A program made the position numbers and the translations under genes. Below the pieces are notes generated by a model that made no database searches, was not told the origin of the DNA, and saw only the letters and a program-made list of their open reading frames with translations. 7,973 nt of DNA. It comes from Armatimonadota bacterium (GTDB taxonomy: Bacteria; Armatimonadota; Armatimonadia; Armatimonadales; Armatimonadaceae). The DNA lies in assembly GCA_014381035.1 (NCBI GenBank), contig JACMIS010000158.1, positions 1 to 7,973 of the forward strand, read 5' to 3'. Shown here in pieces: positions 5,981-7,973 of this stretch (positions are counted from its first letter, which is position 1; each line of letters begins with the position of its first letter).

Positions 5981-7009
5981 TCATGGTCGCTCGGTCGAGC
6001 GGCGCAAAACGAGTTCGGGGTACAGTTTCATCTGACGTGGCGGCGACTCCGGCTCATGGATCCGTGCCAGCAGAAACTCCCAGGCTTTCTCGCACATTTT
6101 TGTGACCGGTATTGCCAGTGTCGTCAGCGGGCAATAATGATACGCGGTCTCCTCGATGCCGTCACACCCGGCGATCAGAACATCCTCGGGGACTTTGATT
6201 CCTTTGTCCAGACAACCACGATAGCACCCGATAGCGACCTCATCGTTGGCGCAGAAAATGGCGTCGGGGAGGCGTCGATCGGCGAGGTAGTCGGCGATAC
6301 CAGCTCGTGCGAACCCACGGGCGTGATCCTTGATTGGGATCCACTCGCGTTCCAGTCCCGCTTCGCGTAGCGTTTCCTCGTAAGCGATAGCACGAGGATC
6401 CGACTTCGCCAGCGCGTCCGCCTGCCCCATGTGCGCGATGCGGCGACACCCCTGAGCGATCAGATGTCGGAGTAACTCGACCGTCCCCGGCGTGAGATCG
6501 ATACCGACATAATCACCGTCCGCTGGATAGCTGATCCCGATGCCGACGGTCGGGATCCCCGGTCGGCGAATCTGTGCGGCGTATTCGTTATCGGGAAAAG
6601 CAACGTCACACAGGATCATGCCGTCGAAACTGTGCGCGACCCGGCTGTGTTTGGCTTCCCCGGCGCCTGCCGCTTCGAGTGAGTGTGCCGGATCGAACGT
6701 GTTATTCAGGATCACTTGAAAGCCACGGTTCGCCGCTTCGTCGCTGATCCCTTTCGCCACCGAGGCGTAATAGGTAGAAAACGCACTGATCGTCCAGTAG
6801 GAAACCACGTGACTGCGCCCGGTAGATAAGGACCGCCCGAGCAGATTCGCCTGATAACCGACAGAGCGTGCCACCTCCTGCACACGGCGTCGGGTACTCT
6901 CGGAAACATTGGGGCTGTTCTCACGGTGCAACGCCCGCGAGACAGTCGCGATGGAAAGTCCCGTCCGGTGGGCAATGTCATGCAGAGTGCTGTTGGTGCC
7001 TGGCTTCAT
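5981..7009 (-). CDS. LacI-family transcriptional regulator (complete)
   Basis: The 342-residue protein has the LacI layout: an N-terminal helix-turn-helix (residues 9-28, LHDIAHRTGLSIATVSRALH), a hinge helix near 53-65 (YQANLLGRSLSTGRS), and a periplasmic-binding-protein-like effector domain from about 67 to the end. Family marks include DYVGIDLTPGTVELLRHL, PDAIFCANDEVAIGCYRG, VPEDVLIAGCDGIEE and PLTTLAIPVTKMCEKAWEFL. It should bind DNA as a dimer and release it, or bind it, on recognising a sugar; the ligand cannot be read from the sequence. The ATG at 7009 gives the normal family length, though its ribosome site is weak. A perfect LacI-type palindrome about 60 bases upstream suggests autoregulation. 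Downstream genes on the same strand (prepilin-type protein, lipoprotein, hydrolase) are the natural targets. A partial paralog lies immediately upstream in tandem. Confidence 0.93.
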   Translation of the reverse strand: MKPGTNSTLHDIAHRTGLSIATVSRALHRENSPNVSESTRRRVQEVARSVGYQANLLGRSLSTGRSHVVSYWTISAFSTYYASVAKGISDEAANRGFQVILNNTFDPAHSLEAAGAGEAKHSRVAHSFDGMILCDVAFPDNEYAAQIRRPGIPTVGIGISYPADGDYVGIDLTPGTVELLRHLIAQGCRRIAHMGQADALAKSDPRAIAYEETLREAGLEREWIPIKDHARGFARAGIADYLADRRLPDAIFCANDEVAIGCYRGCLDKGIKVPEDVLIAGCDGIEETAYHYCPLTTLAIPVTKMCEKAWEFLLARIHEPESPPRQMKLYPELVLRRSTERP

Positions 7010-7027
7010 TGCAATACTCGTACTATC

Positions 7028-7042
7028 TTACCGCCGTGGTAA
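7028..7042. promoter_or_regulatory. Secondary inverted repeat TTACC-N5-GGTAA upstream of LacI gene
   Basis: A 5-bp inverted repeat, TTACC and GGTAA around GCCGT, lies about 20-35 bases before the LacI start codon. Its arms share the GGTAA core of the perfect operator further upstream, so it could be a weaker second site that allows looping or blocks the promoter. A TTGGCA sequence precedes it and TAAGAT overlaps its end on the minus strand, but their spacing of 20 bases is too long for a confident promoter call. Confidence 0.35.
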
Positions 7043-7067
7043 CCGATTCCTGCCAAGAGAAAAGCTC

Positions 7068-7085
7068 ATGGTAAACGTTTACCAT
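7068..7085. promoter_or_regulatory. LacI-family operator, perfect 18-bp palindrome
   Basis: ATGGTAAACGTTTACCAT is a perfect palindrome centred on CG. It matches the general LacI/CcpA-type operator form (TGxAAxCGxTTxCA). It lies 58-76 bases upstream of the complete LacI gene and in no coding region, so it is most simply that regulator's own operator. No gene reads away from it on the plus strand. Confidence 0.75.
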
Positions 7086-7105
7086 AACCATCGAATCATT
7101 AATAC

Positions 7106-7123
7106 CACCGGTTGTCACCGGTG
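7106..7123. repeat. Hairpin CACCGGT-TGTC-ACCGGTG
   Basis: A perfect 7-bp stem with a 4-base loop lies between the two LacI genes. No T-run follows on either strand. It may be an additional transcript barrier or a protein-binding dyad; the arms contain the self-complementary ACCGGT. Confidence 0.4.
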
Positions 7124-7145
7124 TCAAGGGTTTCGGGATGCCGCC

Positions 7146-7172
7146 GAAAAATAACCCGCGGGAGGAAGCGGG
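7146..7172 (-). terminator. Intrinsic terminator-like hairpin downstream of the partial LacI gene
   Basis: On the minus strand CCCGC and GCGGG form a 5-bp GC stem around an 8-base loop, followed by TTATTTTTC. It lies about 55 bases after the stop codon of the upstream LacI gene and would separate its transcription from that of the second LacI gene. The stem is short, so efficiency is uncertain. Confidence 0.5.
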
Positions 7173-7226
7173 GCGCGACACAAACCGACGTCGAATACAC
7201 ACCGCTATGCCGGGAAACACCTCCTG

Positions 7227-7973
7227 TTATGCCGAGCCGCGTAGTACTAGCTCTGGTGTCAGAATCACCGACTGGAGCGGCGCATCCGGCTCGGCGAGGC
7301 GGCAACGCAGGAACTGCCATGCGAGGCGGGAGGCTTCGGCGACCGGTTGCGCGAGCGTTGTGAGAGGCGGGTATTGAAACGCGCCCTCCTCGATGCCGTC
7401 GCACCCGATCACGGCAACATCCTCCGGCACCCGCACCCCGGCGTCGCGCAGGAACGCCAGCACGCCGACCGCGATCACGTCGTCGAGACACAGGAGCGCG
7501 TTCGGCAGGTCGGCTACGTTCGCCCCGCGCCAGAGGGTGCGCACACCGTCGTAGGCACCCTGTCTGCCGACTCCCTTTATCGGAAGCCAGCGCGGCGATT
7601 CGGCGCGGTGGGCGAGCGTTTCGGTGTAGGCGTGGATGCGACCGTCGTCTTTTTCACTCAGCGGCGCGGTGAAGTGGGACCACGCGACATAGGCGACACG
7701 CTTCTTGCCGCACGATCCCAGGTGCGTGAGTGCCGCGACGGTTCCCGCGTACAGGTCGATGCCGACGTGATCCACGGACCGGTCGAAATACGCCCCCATG
7801 CTGACTACCGGAACCGTGACACGATCCTCTTCCGTCGGGGCGATCCGCTTATCGATCACAATCGCGCCGTCGGCGGGCAGATGGGCGGAATCCAGCGCGT
7901 CGGCAGTGCCCCCACTGACGACCACGACTTCATAGCCGTCCGCCTGCGCCAACGATTGCACATGCCCCAGCAC
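7227..7973 (-). CDS. LacI-family transcriptional regulator, partial (effector domain and C-terminus)
   Basis: The frame is open through the right edge, so the helix-turn-helix and hinge are outside the window; 248 residues are visible. They form the sugar-binding effector domain: YEVVVVSGGTADAL, PVVSMGAYFDRSVDHVGIDL, AGTVAALTHLGSCGKKRVAYV, PNALLCLDDVIAVGVLAFL, VPEDVAVIGCDGIEEG and PLTTLAQPVAEASRLAWQFL. The same blocks occur in the same order in the complete LacI protein downstream (shared VGIDL, VPEDV, GCDGIEE, PLTTLA-PV, PELVLR), so the two are paralogs in tandem, though residues across the domain have diverged. A terminator-like hairpin follows the TAA. The apparent GTG at the edge is not a real start. 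The ligand and target are unknown. Confidence 0.92.
   Translation of the reverse strand: MLGHVQSLAQADGYEVVVVSGGTADALDSAHLPADGAIVIDKRIAPTEEDRVTVPVVSMGAYFDRSVDHVGIDLYAGTVAALTHLGSCGKKRVAYVAWSHFTAPLSEKDDGRIHAYTETLAHRAESPRWLPIKGVGRQGAYDGVRTLWRGANVADLPNALLCLDDVIAVGVLAFLRDAGVRVPEDVAVIGCDGIEEGAFQYPPLTTLAQPVAEASRLAWQFLRCRLAEPDAPLQSVILTPELVLRGSA

Noticed and set aside
5367..6035. 222-codon open frame on the plus strand
   Set aside because: It is antisense to the prepilin-type gene and the end of the LacI gene; the opposite strand has clear domains and a ribosome site.
7112..7377. Plus-strand short open frames between and over the LacI genes
   Set aside because: They cross the terminator-like hairpin and run antisense to the LacI effector domain, without ribosome site or motif.
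1..7973. CRISPR array, tRNA, rRNA, transposase, integrase
   Set aside because: No regularly spaced repeats, cloverleaf-like sequence, conserved rRNA segment or recombinase motif was seen on either strand.

Overview
The window looks like chromosomal DNA of a GC-rich, Gram-negative-type bacterium, most likely from Armatimonadota (Capsulimonas-like), less likely Planctomycetota. The strongest pointer is the prepilin-type protein: its N-terminus ([19 protein letters not shown], then [17 protein letters not shown]) and H-X9-DG motif are of the DUF1559-type family that is greatly expanded in these phyla. Interspersed short repeats and multiple LacI regulators fit the same picture. The phylum is an inference from protein style, not from a marker gene.

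Left part (1-2033, plus strand): the 3' part of a THUMP-like-domain class I SAM-dependent methyltransferase gene, interrupted by one in-frame TGA (70-72) and carrying a REP-like repeat in its inter-domain linker; a short repeat of the ACTGACCACT type; a FmdB-type zinc-ribbon protein; and, five bases later and probably translationally coupled to it, a Gfo/Idh/MocA-family oxidoreductase. A 214-bp convergent intergenic region with two REP-like hairpins separates this block from the next.

Right part (2248-7973, minus strand throughout): read in the direction of transcription, there is a LacI-family regulator running in from outside the window (only its effector domain and C-terminus are visible), a terminator-like hairpin, a perfect 18-bp LacI-type operator, a second complete LacI regulator, a candidate promoter with a palindrome in its spacer, a prepilin-type H-X9-DG protein, a small lipoprotein, a previously unlisted 55-residue single-span membrane protein, and a secreted glycoside hydrolase of clan GH-A, closest by eye to GH50 beta-agarase-like enzymes. 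The 55-residue gene overlaps the hydrolase gene by ATGA, so the two are probably translated together.

The minus-strand block reads as a compact carbohydrate-responsive module: sugar-sensing LacI regulators control export or surface components (pseudopilin-like protein, lipoprotein, membrane peptide) and an exported polysaccharide- or oligosaccharide-cleaving enzyme. No transporter, CRISPR array, tRNA, rRNA or transposase is visible. The most notable items are the overlapping 55-residue gene, the in-frame TGA in the methyltransferase gene, and the two palindromes placed where LacI-family operators would be expected.
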